The translations under genes were made by a program, and so were the position numbers. A stretch of 64,000 bases of DNA, taken from Terriglobia bacterium (GTDB lineage: Bacteria > Acidobacteriota > Terriglobia > Bryobacterales > Bryobacteraceae). The stretch is from contig JAJPHN010000013.1 in the NCBI GenBank assembly GCA_021325235.1, positions 1 to 64,000 on the forward strand, read 5' to 3'. Position 1 is the first letter of the stretch. The number at the start of each line of letters is the position of its first letter. Under the pieces are notes generated by a model, which was given only the letters and a program-made list of their open reading frames with translations, was not told where the DNA came from and made no database searches. Of this stretch, positions 25,223 to 33,599 are shown piece by piece.

Positions 25223-27412
25223 GTGCTGGGAACGGCCGTGTTGCTGGCAGCGACAATCTCCACGGGCGCGGCAGTCAGCGCCGCGAAGAAGAAAACAGCA
25301 GCGACGAAACCGCAGCCGCCGAAAGCGGTGGGTGCGGCCGCGTTGCTGGCAGTGGCGCAGCATCAGCTCGAGGCGAATAATCTGCAGGCCGCGGCCGATT
25401 ACGCGACTTCGGCCTCCTCGAAAGCGCCGCAGCTGGTGGATTATGCGCAGTATGTGCGGGCGCAGGCCGAGTATGGGCTGAAGAATTATACGGAGGTGGG
25501 GAAGTCGGCGGCGCGTGTGTTCGATGCAACGCCGCTATCACCGCTGACGGGTCCGGCGGCTGCGATTGCAGTGCGCGCGGAACTGGATTCGGACGATCCG
25601 AAACAGGCGCTGCTGCTGGTGAAGAAATATTACGACCGCATTCCGCAGCCGGAAGGCGATCTGCTGCTGGCGCGCTCGTATCAGGCGACGGGCGATCTGG
25701 CGCAGGCCGCGGAGTATTTTCAGCGCGTCTATTACAACTACCCGAGCGCGAAAGAAGCGACCGATGCGGCGAATGCGCTGGTGGATGTAAAGCAGCGCCT
25801 AGGCGATGCGTATCCGCCGCCGATGCCGAAGGCGATTCTGGGGCGCGGCGAAAAATTGATTGCAGCGCATAATCCAGAAGCGGCGCGCATTGAATACGAA
25901 GCGGCGATTCCGCAGCTGGGCGGAGTGGAGCGCGATCAGGCGCGGGTGCGGCTGGGCGAAGTGGACTTTTTGAGCGGCAAAGCGGATGTCGCGTTTCAAT
26001 ATCTGACACAGCTGAAAGTGGACGAGAGCGAGGCCGACGCGGAACGGCTCGACTACATTATTCGCTGCGCGCGCAAGCTGAACAAGCAAGCGGATGTGAA
26101 GGAGTATCTGACGCATCTCGAACAGGCGCATCCGAACTCGACGTGGCGGCTGGATGCGCTGATCTTCGTGGCGGATCAGGCGCGCATCGATCATGATCCG
26201 AATACGTATCTGCCGCTGTATCGGGCGTGCGCGGCGACGTTTCCGCAGGATGCTCGAGCGGCGTGGTGCAGCTGGCGAGTGGCGTACGAGAGTTACCGGA
26301 CGGATGCGGCGGATACCTACGATCAGCTGCGCAACTACATTGCGCATTATCCGGCGTCAACGGATGTGAACAATGCGCTGTATTTTCTGGGGCGGTTTGA
26401 AGAGCGGCGCAATCAGCTTGGAGCCGCGCGCGCGTGTTACGACCAGCTGCTGGCACGTTTTCCGAACACGTATTTTGCGGTGGTCGGGCGAGAGCGGCTG
26501 AAGGATCCGGGCATGGAGGCTGCGACCGCAGATGCGGCAATGGTCGAGTTTCTGCGGGGGGTTGCGTGGCCGCCGCGTCCGGAGTTTCCAAGCTTTACGC
26601 CGGGGCCGCTGGCGAGTAAACGCATTGATCGCGCGCAACTGCTGGAACTGGCCGGACTGACGGACTGGGCGGACGGCGAGCTGAAGTTCGGAGCGTTGAA
26701 CGATGGCGCGCAGGAGAATGTCTACGCGTATTATCTGGCGAAGGCAGCGGCCGGGCGAGGCGCGCCGGATCAGGCCTTGCATTACATCAAGACGTACGCG
26801 CCGAATTACCTCTTCATGCCGCTGGATCAGGCGCCGGCGACATTTTGGACGCTGGCGTTTCCGATGCCGTATCGCAATCTGATTGATCGGTACAGCCGGA
26901 ACCAGAGTCTGGATCCGTTTCTGGTGGCGGCGCTGATCCGGCAGGAGTCGGAGTTCAATGTGCGCGTGATTTCATATGCGAATGCGTACGGGCTGATGCA
27001 GATTCTGCCGACGAGCGGGCGAGAGCTGGCGCGGCATTTCGGGATACGGCGTTTTCGTTCGAGCGAGCTGCTGACCGCGGAGCGCAATCTGCAGCTGGGG
27101 ACGTATTACTTTCGGAATCTGCTCAACAGCTATGGCGGGCAGGTCGAGTTAGCGCTGGCTTCGTATAATGCGGGACCGAGTCGCGCGAATCTTTGGCGCA
27201 CGTGGGGGCCGTTTCGCGAGCCGGCCGAGTTCATCGAAGCGGTGCCATTTCATCAGACGCGCGGCTACATACAGATTGTGTTGCGGAACGCGGATGTGTA
27301 TCAGAAGCTGTATGCAGGAAGAGTGCCGGATGTGCCGGTGTATCATCCGAAGCCGGCGCCGAAGACGAAGGTGAAGCGGAAACGCCGCGTAAGTACCGGA
27401 GCCGGCCGGTAG
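25223..27412 (+). CDS. Lytic murein transglycosylase (Slt70-like, TPR plus SLT domain)
   Basis: A 729-residue exported protein from a GTG at 25223. The start reads LGTAVLLAATISTGAAVSAA, a signal peptide. A long helical solenoid with TPR-like units (about 40-560) precedes a C-terminal SLT domain (about 560-690). The catalytic glutamate is Glu575 in LIRQESEF, followed by NAYGLMQILP and ALASYNAGPSRANLW. These enzymes cleave the MurNAc-GlcNAc bond of peptidoglycan to give anhydro ends. The basic tail after residue 700 is typical. It is the last gene of the AsmA/GAF/SLT run. Confidence 0.92.
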   Translation: MLGTAVLLAATISTGAAVSAAKKKTAATKPQPPKAVGAAALLAVAQHQLEANNLQAAADYATSASSKAPQLVDYAQYVRAQAEYGLKNYTEVGKSAARVFDATPLSPLTGPAAAIAVRAELDSDDPKQALLLVKKYYDRIPQPEGDLLLARSYQATGDLAQAAEYFQRVYYNYPSAKEATDAANALVDVKQRLGDAYPPPMPKAILGRGEKLIAAHNPEAARIEYEAAIPQLGGVERDQARVRLGEVDFLSGKADVAFQYLTQLKVDESEADAERLDYIIRCARKLNKQADVKEYLTHLEQAHPNSTWRLDALIFVADQARIDHDPNTYLPLYRACAATFPQDARAAWCSWRVAYESYRTDAADTYDQLRNYIAHYPASTDVNNALYFLGRFEERRNQLGAARACYDQLLARFPNTYFAVVGRERLKDPGMEAATADAAMVEFLRGVAWPPRPEFPSFTPGPLASKRIDRAQLLELAGLTDWADGELKFGALNDGAQENVYAYYLAKAAAGRGAPDQALHYIKTYAPNYLFMPLDQAPATFWTLAFPMPYRNLIDRYSRNQSLDPFLVAALIRQESEFNVRVISYANAYGLMQILPTSGRELARHFGIRRFRSSELLTAERNLQLGTYYFRNLLNSYGGQVELALASYNAGPSRANLWRTWGPFREPAEFIEAVPFHQTRGYIQIVLRNADVYQKLYAGRVPDVPVYHPKPAPKTKVKRKRRVSTGAGR

Positions 27413-27421
27413 TCAGGATGT

Positions 27422-28111
27422 TTACGCGACCGGAATGCGCAGGCGTTCCCAGAGCTGGCGCTTGCCGTCGAGCGTAACTCGCAGCCCGCGCGTGTTGCGA
27501 ATGGGGGCGATCCAGCGAAGCGCGGCAAATCGTTTGCATAAAGCGACGCCGAGCGTACCCGCGATGTGGGGACGGCGTTCGGTCCAGTCGAGGCATTGCC
27601 GGGCCAGTTTGTGGCGTTTCTTTTCGTCGGCGTGCGGCAAGGATATACCCAGCTCCGCAAACCAGGCACGTCCGCGTTCCGTGACGTCGAAGGCCTTGCC
27701 ATCCAGCGCTGAGATCAAACCATAGGACTGCAGCGCGTCCGTAATGCGAACCCCCAGCCAGCCGGCGATGTGCGCATAGCACGTGCGTGCGTGGGCCAAA
27801 CTGCCGGGCTCGGGAACGGCGGCGGCTCTGCGGCTCTCGTCGCAGGGCGTGAGCACGAGCAGAGACTCCAGCGCATCCGCCACGTCCGTCCCGGACAGGC
27901 GGTAGTAGCAATGACGGCCCTGCCGCTCGACCAGCAGAAGGCCGCTTTGCACCAGCTTCGCCAGATGCCCGCTCGCCGTCTGGGGGCTGACATTTGCGGC
28001 CATCGCAAGCTCGCCCGCCGGAAGTGCCAGGCCGCTCATGAGCCGCAACAGCATCGCCGCCCTGCCCGGCTCGCCGATCAGACCTGCTACCCGGGCAAGA
28101 TGCTCGCTCAT
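27422..28111 (-). CDS. ArsR-type winged-helix transcriptional regulator
   Basis: A 229-residue regulator. Residues about 1-95 form an ArsR-like winged helix (EHLARVAGLIGEPGRAAMLL ... VSPQTASGHLAKLVQSGLL ... GRHCYYRL). The C-terminal ~130 residues form an extra helical domain with several cysteines (PCDES, ARTCYAHIAG, ARQCLDW) that could sense a metal or redox signal, but no classic ArsR metal box is seen. The ATG at 28111 is preferred over an upstream in-frame start at 28144, since the family begins M-x-x-x-x-x-V-A-x-L-I-G-E-P and the upstream start would overlap the probable operator. It diverges from the NIPSNAP-protoglobin pair and likely controls it. Confidence 0.8.
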   Translation of the reverse strand: MSEHLARVAGLIGEPGRAAMLLRLMSGLALPAGELAMAANVSPQTASGHLAKLVQSGLLLVERQGRHCYYRLSGTDVADALESLLVLTPCDESRRAAAVPEPGSLAHARTCYAHIAGWLGVRITDALQSYGLISALDGKAFDVTERGRAWFAELGISLPHADEKKRHKLARQCLDWTERRPHIAGTLGVALCKRFAALRWIAPIRNTRGLRVTLDGKRQLWERLRIPVA

Positions 28112-28142
28112 GCCATCAGTATCGCGATTCGCTGAGCAGAAC

Positions 28143-28168
28143 ATTTCGGCCCTGAACGAAATATTCAG
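28143..28168. promoter_or_regulatory. Overlapping inverted repeats, candidate operator of the ArsR-type regulator
   Basis: Two small dyads overlap in the divergent gap: ATTTCG (28143-28148) with CGAAAT (28157-28162), and CTGAA (28152-28156) with TTCAG (28164-28168). They lie between the regulator and the NIPSNAP gene, where an autoregulatory operator is expected. Confidence 0.4.
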
Positions 28169-28206
28169 CGGCCAAGCGCGCTTACTATCGCAATCGAGGA
28201 ACCATT

Positions 28207-28524
28207 ATGTACACGTTATATCTGCGATACACCATCGATCCAAACAAGATTGCTGCCTGGAGAACGTACGCTGAAGCTGAGCTGGAGCCGATTGCCGAGA
28301 GCGGCGGCAGAGTGGTTGGCTACTATGCGCCGACGGATTTCGCCGGCGCCACGAGCGAGGCCTTCGCCCTGATCGATGTGGGCACCATGGCCGAGTACGA
28401 GAAATATCGCGCGCGGCTGGCCGCTCACCCGAAACATCAGGAGAACGCGGCGCGAGTGGCACAGGAGGGCGCGATTCTCAGCGTCTATCGGGCAATCATT
28501 CAACGGATTGAAGCGGGCAAATGA
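28207..28524 (+). CDS. NIPSNAP family protein
   Basis: A 105-residue protein with a single ferredoxin-like (dimeric alpha/beta barrel) NIPSNAP domain: YTLYLRYTIDPNKIAAWRTY, then VVGYYAPTDF and FALIDVGTMAEYEKYRARLA. Bacterial members are small, of unclear function, and structurally near heme-degrading and quinol monooxygenases. GAGGA about 7 bases upstream supports the start. Its stop overlaps the protoglobin start as ATGA, so both are one transcript facing the ArsR-type gene. Confidence 0.82.
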   Translation: MYTLYLRYTIDPNKIAAWRTYAEAELEPIAESGGRVVGYYAPTDFAGATSEAFALIDVGTMAEYEKYRARLAAHPKHQENAARVAQEGAILSVYRAIIQRIEAGK

Positions 28525-29132
28525 AAGAGGGCATGGCCGACAGCATGACAACTCGCGACCTTGCCGGCTACGATTTTGGGAAGGCCGCGAGCGCCGTCTC
28601 GCCAGTGTCAGATGATGCTCTGCGGCAGCTGGAGCAAACAGTCGAGTGGACTGAGGCCGATGCTGCGCTCCTGAACAAGCACCTGCCTCTTTTTCGCGAA
28701 AGGGCAGAGTCTATGGTCGAAAGCTGGCGCGCAGTGATTTCGGCCCAGCCGCACCTGGCCGAATGGTTCCGCGGCCCCGACGGCGCACCGGATGACGACT
28801 ACAAGGCGCGCGTAAAAGCTCGCTTTGTGCAGTGGGTAATCGACGTGGCATCGCGTTCGCACGATCGCGACTGGCTCAATTACCAGGAAGAGATTGGACT
28901 GCGTCATACGCCAGCCAAAAAGAATGCGACGGATCACAAGCACACGCCCCCGCTTGTTCCTTTTCGATACTTGCTGGCGTTCGTCGCGATCGTATTGCCG
29001 GTGCGGAAGTTTTTTGCCGCCGCGATCCACAGCCCAGACGAACTCGATGGCGTTGAAATGGCCTGGAGAAAGGCTGCCTGCCTTCACATCGCGCTATGGG
29101 CTCGCCCGTACACGATCGAGGGCCTCTGGTAA
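28521..29132 (+). CDS. Protoglobin-type single-domain globin
   Basis: A 203-residue protein that matches the protoglobin branch: YDFGKAASAVSPVSDDALRQ at the start, a helical globin core, HDRDWLNYQEEIGLRHTPAK carrying the probable proximal histidine, and PLVPFRYLLAFVAIVLPVRK near the end. There is no transmitter domain, so it is a stand-alone heme protein rather than a globin-coupled sensor. Protoglobins bind O2, CO and NO. It overlaps NIPSNAP by 4 bases upstream and the convergent methyltransferase gene by 39 bases at its 3' end. Confidence 0.82.
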   Translation: MKEGMADSMTTRDLAGYDFGKAASAVSPVSDDALRQLEQTVEWTEADAALLNKHLPLFRERAESMVESWRAVISAQPHLAEWFRGPDGAPDDDYKARVKARFVQWVIDVASRSHDRDWLNYQEEIGLRHTPAKKNATDHKHTPPLVPFRYLLAFVAIVLPVRKFFAAAIHSPDELDGVEMAWRKAACLHIALWARPYTIEGLW

Positions 29133-29957
29133 ACGGTGGCGGGCGACCAGGACAATACTCGTGCCCGAACGCAGCGGATGCTGCCGCTTCATTGCAGCGA
29201 GCTCGCGCTGCATGAGCCGGTTTAGCAGGGCGCGTCCGACGCCGCGCGGAGTAGCGTGATCCGCGCGCACTCCGGCCTCAGTTTCTCGCCTGCGCCGAAT
29301 CCCCAGGCGATAGGGAATCGTGCGCAGGGCGAGCACAGGCAGCACAAGAAACTCGAACAGATAACTGCTGAACTCGATCTCGTAACCAGCCGCTTCGAGC
29401 AACGCAATGAGCTCGGCTCTTCGATAACGCCGGTAATGCCCGGCGAGCTCGTCTTCGCCCGACCAGAGCAGTTGAAAGGCGGGCACGGTGAGATACAGAC
29501 GCGCGCCGGGTGGCTGCAGAGAGCGGCAGAGTTGGAGGAAGGCGCGATCGTCTTCGATGTGTTCGAGGACATCGAAGAGGCCGATGGCGGGAAGCGTTGC
29601 GGGTTGGAAGCCGGCATCTTCGAGACGGCCGCACAGGATGTGCTGAACACCACGGGTCTGCGCATTGCGCGCACCGTCTTCGCCGGGTTCGATGAGAACG
29701 ACCTGGCGACCTGCGTTCTGAACGGCGGAAGAGAGGTAACCGTTGCCGCCGCCAACGTCGAAGAATGTGCCGGGCGGCGGAAAACGTTCGAGCAGCGCGA
29801 GCAGGCAGTTGCGGCGGTGTCTGAACCAGAACGAGGAGTCTTCGATGACGAAGCAGAGGCGGTTGCCATCGTCAGGGAACGAAACGCGAGCCGAGGCGGA
29901 GGTGCGCCAGATGCCGTCGGGCGATAACTCTATATGGCGCGCGAGGTCGGAGAGCAC
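29094..29957 (-). CDS. Class I SAM-dependent methyltransferase
   Basis: A 287-residue protein with a Rossmann methyltransferase core: motif I TFFDVGGGNGYLSSA (about 65-79), VVLIEPG as motif II, and IGLFDVLEHIEDD as motif IV, followed by RLYLTVPAFQLLWS. The start is a GTG. An N-terminal ~50 residues (RLCFVIEDSSFWFRHRRNCL) and an SAM-binding layout resemble methyltransferases of glycan or lipid-head-group clusters, but the substrate is unknown. It begins 6 bases after the alpha-galactosidase-like gene stops, so the two may be co-transcribed. Confidence 0.85.
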   Translation of the reverse strand: MLSDLARHIELSPDGIWRTSASARVSFPDDGNRLCFVIEDSSFWFRHRRNCLLALLERFPPPGTFFDVGGGNGYLSSAVQNAGRQVVLIEPGEDGARNAQTRGVQHILCGRLEDAGFQPATLPAIGLFDVLEHIEDDRAFLQLCRSLQPPGARLYLTVPAFQLLWSGEDELAGHYRRYRRAELIALLEAAGYEIEFSSYLFEFLVLPVLALRTIPYRLGIRRRRETEAGVRADHATPRGVGRALLNRLMQRELAAMKRQHPLRSGTSIVLVARHRLPEALDRVRASP

Positions 29958-29963
29958 GTGAGA

Positions 29964-32291
29964 TCAGCGGAACGCGATCTTCCAGGAGACCGGCGCCGCA
30001 GTTCCGTTGAAGCGCACAGTGAGCAGATGGCCGGAGACGGTTTGCTGCACCGGGACAGCGGCGCTGACGCCGGCAACCTGGACGCCGGTAGGCAGATAGA
30101 TCCAGAGCTCGTAGGGCCTGGAAGGAATGGTTTGCGAAATGCCGGCGAGTGTTTGCGTCTGCGGATCCCAGTGGACATTCGAGAGCGAGAACGAGCCGGA
30201 GATGTGTCGTGAGGTGCCGAGCAGTTCGGGATGTCCGGCGAGCGGATGGATGAGAAGCACGCGCGTGTCGTGGGACGAGACGTCCAGATCGACGGCGTTC
30301 TTAAATTCGCCGATCAGTTTTTCGTTCCAGAAATCGAAGACGGCGTAGGAGGCGGCATTCGGCAGACCTAAATCGCCGGCAAAATCGAGATGGCGATGGA
30401 GCGTGCCGGCACGCCAGTTGGTGACACCGACGACGTCGTAAGCGCCAGCGGCGGCGTTCACCTTGAGATCGAGAATTTCGGGGTAGTTGTGCAGGTAGTC
30501 GTTGGCGGTTACGTGTCTAAAGGTGGGCCAGTCGATATCGGTCCCGCGGCTGAAGAGATCCATGGGGAGAATGGGCAGAGTTGGCATGGTCTTCTCGAGC
30601 AATTCGACGCGATCGGGCGGCAATTCGGGCATGACGCTGGCGAGCGGATAAGCAACGCCGGTAAGGGCGACGTAGCTCACGAGTGTGCGGGCTTCGGCAT
30701 CGGTAACGCCGAAACCGGTCATGGGATCCTCGCGGTCGCGTTCGGTGTCAATGACGATTTTGGGGCGCTTTTTCGCGGCTTCCGCGACGGTCATGGGCTT
30801 CTCGAGCTCGAGGCCTTCGCCCGGCATGATGTAAATCGCGAGATGGTTGAGAAAACCGTTGGCGGTGATGGAGCTGAAGAGCGGATACATGCCCTGCCAG
30901 TCGTTGTAGAGATCGTGGCCGTTGAAGTAGGAATTGAAATAGCCGATGCCGTTGAGCGGCGTTCCGGCGGGGCAGCCTTCGATGAAGCGATTGGGGCCGA
31001 GGGTATCGCGAATGATGCGCAGGCGATCGCGATAGTTGGCGATGAGATCGGCGCCGGGATTGTAGAGCTTTGAGTGGTCGACGGAAGGAATGTATTTTGC
31101 GGCGGCATGTTCGCCGTCGAATTTGTAGTAATCGAAGCCCCAGCCGTCGAGTGTTTCGAAGAGGTGCCTATCGAAGGCGAGCACCTGCGGATTGGTGGAA
31201 TCGAGCGTGGGCGTGGAGTAATCGAGGATGAGGTTGCCGTTGCGGTCGCGCAGATACCAGTCGGGATGCGTTTTAACAGCACCGGCGTAGGCGTTCGGCA
31301 CAAGCCAGATGCCGGCGCGCAGACCTTTGGACTGGATGTAGTGTGTGAGCCACTCGGGGCCGTGCGGGAATTTTTGTTTGTCCCAGTTTTCGATCCAGTA
31401 GTGCTGGCCGCGCGCATCGCGATCGTAGCCGTCGTCGAGCTGAACGAACTGGAAGCCGTACGGCTTGAGATGTTCGGCAAGCCAGTCGGCGTTGCGCACG
31501 ATGTCGTGCTCGGTGACCGCCTCGTAGTAGCTGGTCCAGCTGGACCAGACCATGGGAGCGGTGTGAAAGACGGTGTCGTCGAAGGGTGTATAGAAGGGCA
31601 CGCCAAGCTCTTTGGTGAAGTAATCGGGGCGGGCGCGGAGGAGGGCGTTGCCGCGGACGGGAATGGTGAGTTCGCGTGGCGCGGTATCGAGTGCGCTGCC
31701 GATCCGTGAGCCGTCGGGCAGGTCCAGGGCGGTATCGGATTTGCGATTGAACAGGGCGTGGAAGTGTGAGCCGCTGGCAGGGCCGAGGGAAAAGTACATC
31801 ACATCCGGATTCTTTCGGGGCAGGAAGGACGGGTTGATGGTCATGGCGCCGCCATAGCTGGCCTTGACTTCGCCGGTGCCGGTCCACTGAACCGGAAACC
31901 CGGCGCGATCGAGCAGACGGGCGGCGATTTTGTCCTGCGGATCGGGACAGTTGCCGAGCAGTTCGGCGTCGAAGGATGTGCTGGAAATTTCGAGTGCATC
32001 GCCTGAGACGCGAAAACGCCAGGAAGATTCGGGATCGGCGGTTTTGAGGAGAAGCTCGGGGCCTTCGACGCGCGCGGCCCAGTTATGTAAGTCGCGGGTG
32101 CCAGCGGGGTCGTGAAGCGCGAGATGCCCGTTTTCCAGGAGTACACCGAATGCGGCGTGCGAGATGACGATCTGCTCGGGCGTGTTGGTGACCTTAATGG
32201 TCCAGGCGCCGGACTCGAGCGAAACCGGGGCCTGTGCCTGGACGAAGGCGGCATCGAGCAGGAGCGAACAGGCGAGCAGGGCGTATTTCAT
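29964..32291 (-). CDS. Alpha-galactosidase-like glycoside hydrolase (GH36/GH27 clan)
   Basis: A 775-residue exported enzyme with a signal peptide (1-19, AFVQAQA). An N-terminal beta-sandwich (about 20-250) is followed by a TIM barrel of clan GH-D: PMVWSSWTSYYEAVTEHDI, FQFVQLDDGYDRDARG, GLRAGIWLVP and WGFDYYKFDGEH, where Asp392 is the likely nucleophile. A C-terminal beta domain follows (about 640-775). The exact family between GH27, GH36 and relatives and the substrate need a search. It fits a plant polysaccharide degradation lifestyle. Confidence 0.82.
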   Translation of the reverse strand: MKYALLACSLLLDAAFVQAQAPVSLESGAWTIKVTNTPEQIVISHAAFGVLLENGHLALHDPAGTRDLHNWAARVEGPELLLKTADPESSWRFRVSGDALEISSTSFDAELLGNCPDPQDKIAARLLDRAGFPVQWTGTGEVKASYGGAMTINPSFLPRKNPDVMYFSLGPASGSHFHALFNRKSDTALDLPDGSRIGSALDTAPRELTIPVRGNALLRARPDYFTKELGVPFYTPFDDTVFHTAPMVWSSWTSYYEAVTEHDIVRNADWLAEHLKPYGFQFVQLDDGYDRDARGQHYWIENWDKQKFPHGPEWLTHYIQSKGLRAGIWLVPNAYAGAVKTHPDWYLRDRNGNLILDYSTPTLDSTNPQVLAFDRHLFETLDGWGFDYYKFDGEHAAAKYIPSVDHSKLYNPGADLIANYRDRLRIIRDTLGPNRFIEGCPAGTPLNGIGYFNSYFNGHDLYNDWQGMYPLFSSITANGFLNHLAIYIMPGEGLELEKPMTVAEAAKKRPKIVIDTERDREDPMTGFGVTDAEARTLVSYVALTGVAYPLASVMPELPPDRVELLEKTMPTLPILPMDLFSRGTDIDWPTFRHVTANDYLHNYPEILDLKVNAAAGAYDVVGVTNWRAGTLHRHLDFAGDLGLPNAASYAVFDFWNEKLIGEFKNAVDLDVSSHDTRVLLIHPLAGHPELLGTSRHISGSFSLSNVHWDPQTQTLAGISQTIPSRPYELWIYLPTGVQVAGVSAAVPVQQTVSGHLLTVRFNGTAAPVSWKIAFR

Positions 32292-32340
32292 GTGGTTTAG
32301 CTAACCGCGAAGGCTTTTGTCAGTCTAAAATGCCAACCGG

Positions 32341-32916
32341 ATGGAGTGGAGCGATCAGGCGGCGGCTGAGGCGGCGCGCAATGGCAACTCGCTCGCTTTC
32401 CGCGCGCTGGTCGAAAGGCATAGCCGAGGGGTTTTCCGGCTGGCGTTTCGCATGTGCGGCGATGAACAGGATGCGGAGGATATGGTGCAAGAGACGTTTC
32501 TGCGAGCGTACCGGCAATTGAGGCAATTCGACGGGCGCTCGGCGTTCGGGACGTGGCTGCATCGAATTTGTGTGAATTGCTGCCTGGATCTGCTGCGGTC
32601 GAAGAAGTCGCGGCGGGAGAGCAAGCCGGCGCTGGAGGAAGGGGAGCGGCACTGGCTGGATACGGTGGCGGCTCCGGCGCCCAATCCGGAGCGGCTGGCG
32701 GAGAGTTCGCAGATTGCGGCGATGCTGGCTCCGGCGCTGCGGGAATTGAGCGATATGGAACGGACGGCGTTTGTTCTGCGGCATTACGAAGGCTGCGAGA
32801 TTGCGGAGATAGCGCGCACGCTGGGTGTGCAGCACAATGCGGCGAAGCATAGTGTCTTCCGCGCGGTGCAGAAATTGCGGCGGGCGCTGGAGCCGGTGTG
32901 GGGAGCGGCGCGATGA
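32341..32916 (+). CDS. RNA polymerase ECF sigma factor
   Basis: A 191-residue sigma-70-family factor with only regions 2 and 4. Region 2 is RNGNSLAFRALVERHSRGVF ... DAEDMVQETFLRAYRQLRQF (about 13-65); region 4 is LRELSDMERTAFVLRHYEGC EIAEIARTLGVQHNAAKH (about 132-172), the latter the promoter -35 reader. It is the first of four genes whose ends all overlap by ATGA. The second gene encodes the probable anti-sigma factor. Confidence 0.93.
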   Translation: MEWSDQAAAEAARNGNSLAFRALVERHSRGVFRLAFRMCGDEQDAEDMVQETFLRAYRQLRQFDGRSAFGTWLHRICVNCCLDLLRSKKSRRESKPALEEGERHWLDTVAAPAPNPERLAESSQIAAMLAPALRELSDMERTAFVLRHYEGCEIAEIARTLGVQHNAAKHSVFRAVQKLRRALEPVWGAAR

Positions 32917-33599
32917 AGCACCTCACGGAAGAAGAACTGATCGAGGTTTACTATCGCGAGCCGGCGGAGCAGGCGGCGCGGCACGCGGAGGAATGCGCCG
33001 AATGCGCGAGGCGGCTGGCGGAGCTGCGGAGTATGCTCGATGCGTTTCGCGAGGTGGCGGTGCCGGAACGGGCGGAGTCGTACGGCACAGAGGTTTGGAG
33101 CCAGTTAGCGCCACGGCTGGAAAGACCGCGGCAAAGAATGCGCTTCTGGCTGCTTGCGCCGGCGCTGGCGGCGATGCTGGCGATTGCGTTTGGGGCGGGC
33201 GTGTGGCTGGAGCATGATCGTGCGGCGGCTCGCGAGCGGACGAGGGAGCGGGTGCTGCTGATGGCGATGAGCGATCATCTGGAGCGCTCGGAGATTATGT
33301 TGACCGAGCTGCTGCATGCGGATCCGGCGAGCTTCGATATTGCGGGGGAGCGCGAACGGGCGCGCGATCTGCTTTCGGAGAACCGGCTGCTGCGGCAATC
33401 GGCGCTGCAACTCGGCAATCGGCCGCAGGCGGCGGTGCTGGACGATCTGGAGCGGGTGCTGGTGAGCCTGGCGAATGCGCCGGAGAATCGTTCGGCGGAT
33501 GAGACGAAGATGTTGCAGGAACGGGTGGAGGATGGGCGGCTGCTTTGGAAGGTGCGCATTACGAGCACGAATGCGCGCGAAAGAGGACAGAAGTTATGA
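32913..33599 (+). CDS. Anti-sigma factor with zinc-binding motif and one membrane helix
   Basis: A 228-residue protein starting at an ATG that overlaps the sigma-factor stop. His24-x3-Cys28-x2-Cys31 (HAEECAEC) is the zinc-binding anti-sigma (ZAS) motif, with another histidine at residue 3. One membrane helix spans about 78-99 (FWLLAPALAAMLAIAFGAGV). The periplasmic part is helical and rich in charged residues. It should hold the ECF factor at the membrane until a signal arrives. Its stop overlaps the next gene (TTATGA). Confidence 0.85.
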   Translation: MKHLTEEELIEVYYREPAEQAARHAEECAECARRLAELRSMLDAFREVAVPERAESYGTEVWSQLAPRLERPRQRMRFWLLAPALAAMLAIAFGAGVWLEHDRAAARERTRERVLLMAMSDHLERSEIMLTELLHADPASFDIAGERERARDLLSENRLLRQSALQLGNRPQAAVLDDLERVLVSLANAPENRSADETKMLQERVEDGRLLWKVRITSTNARERGQKL

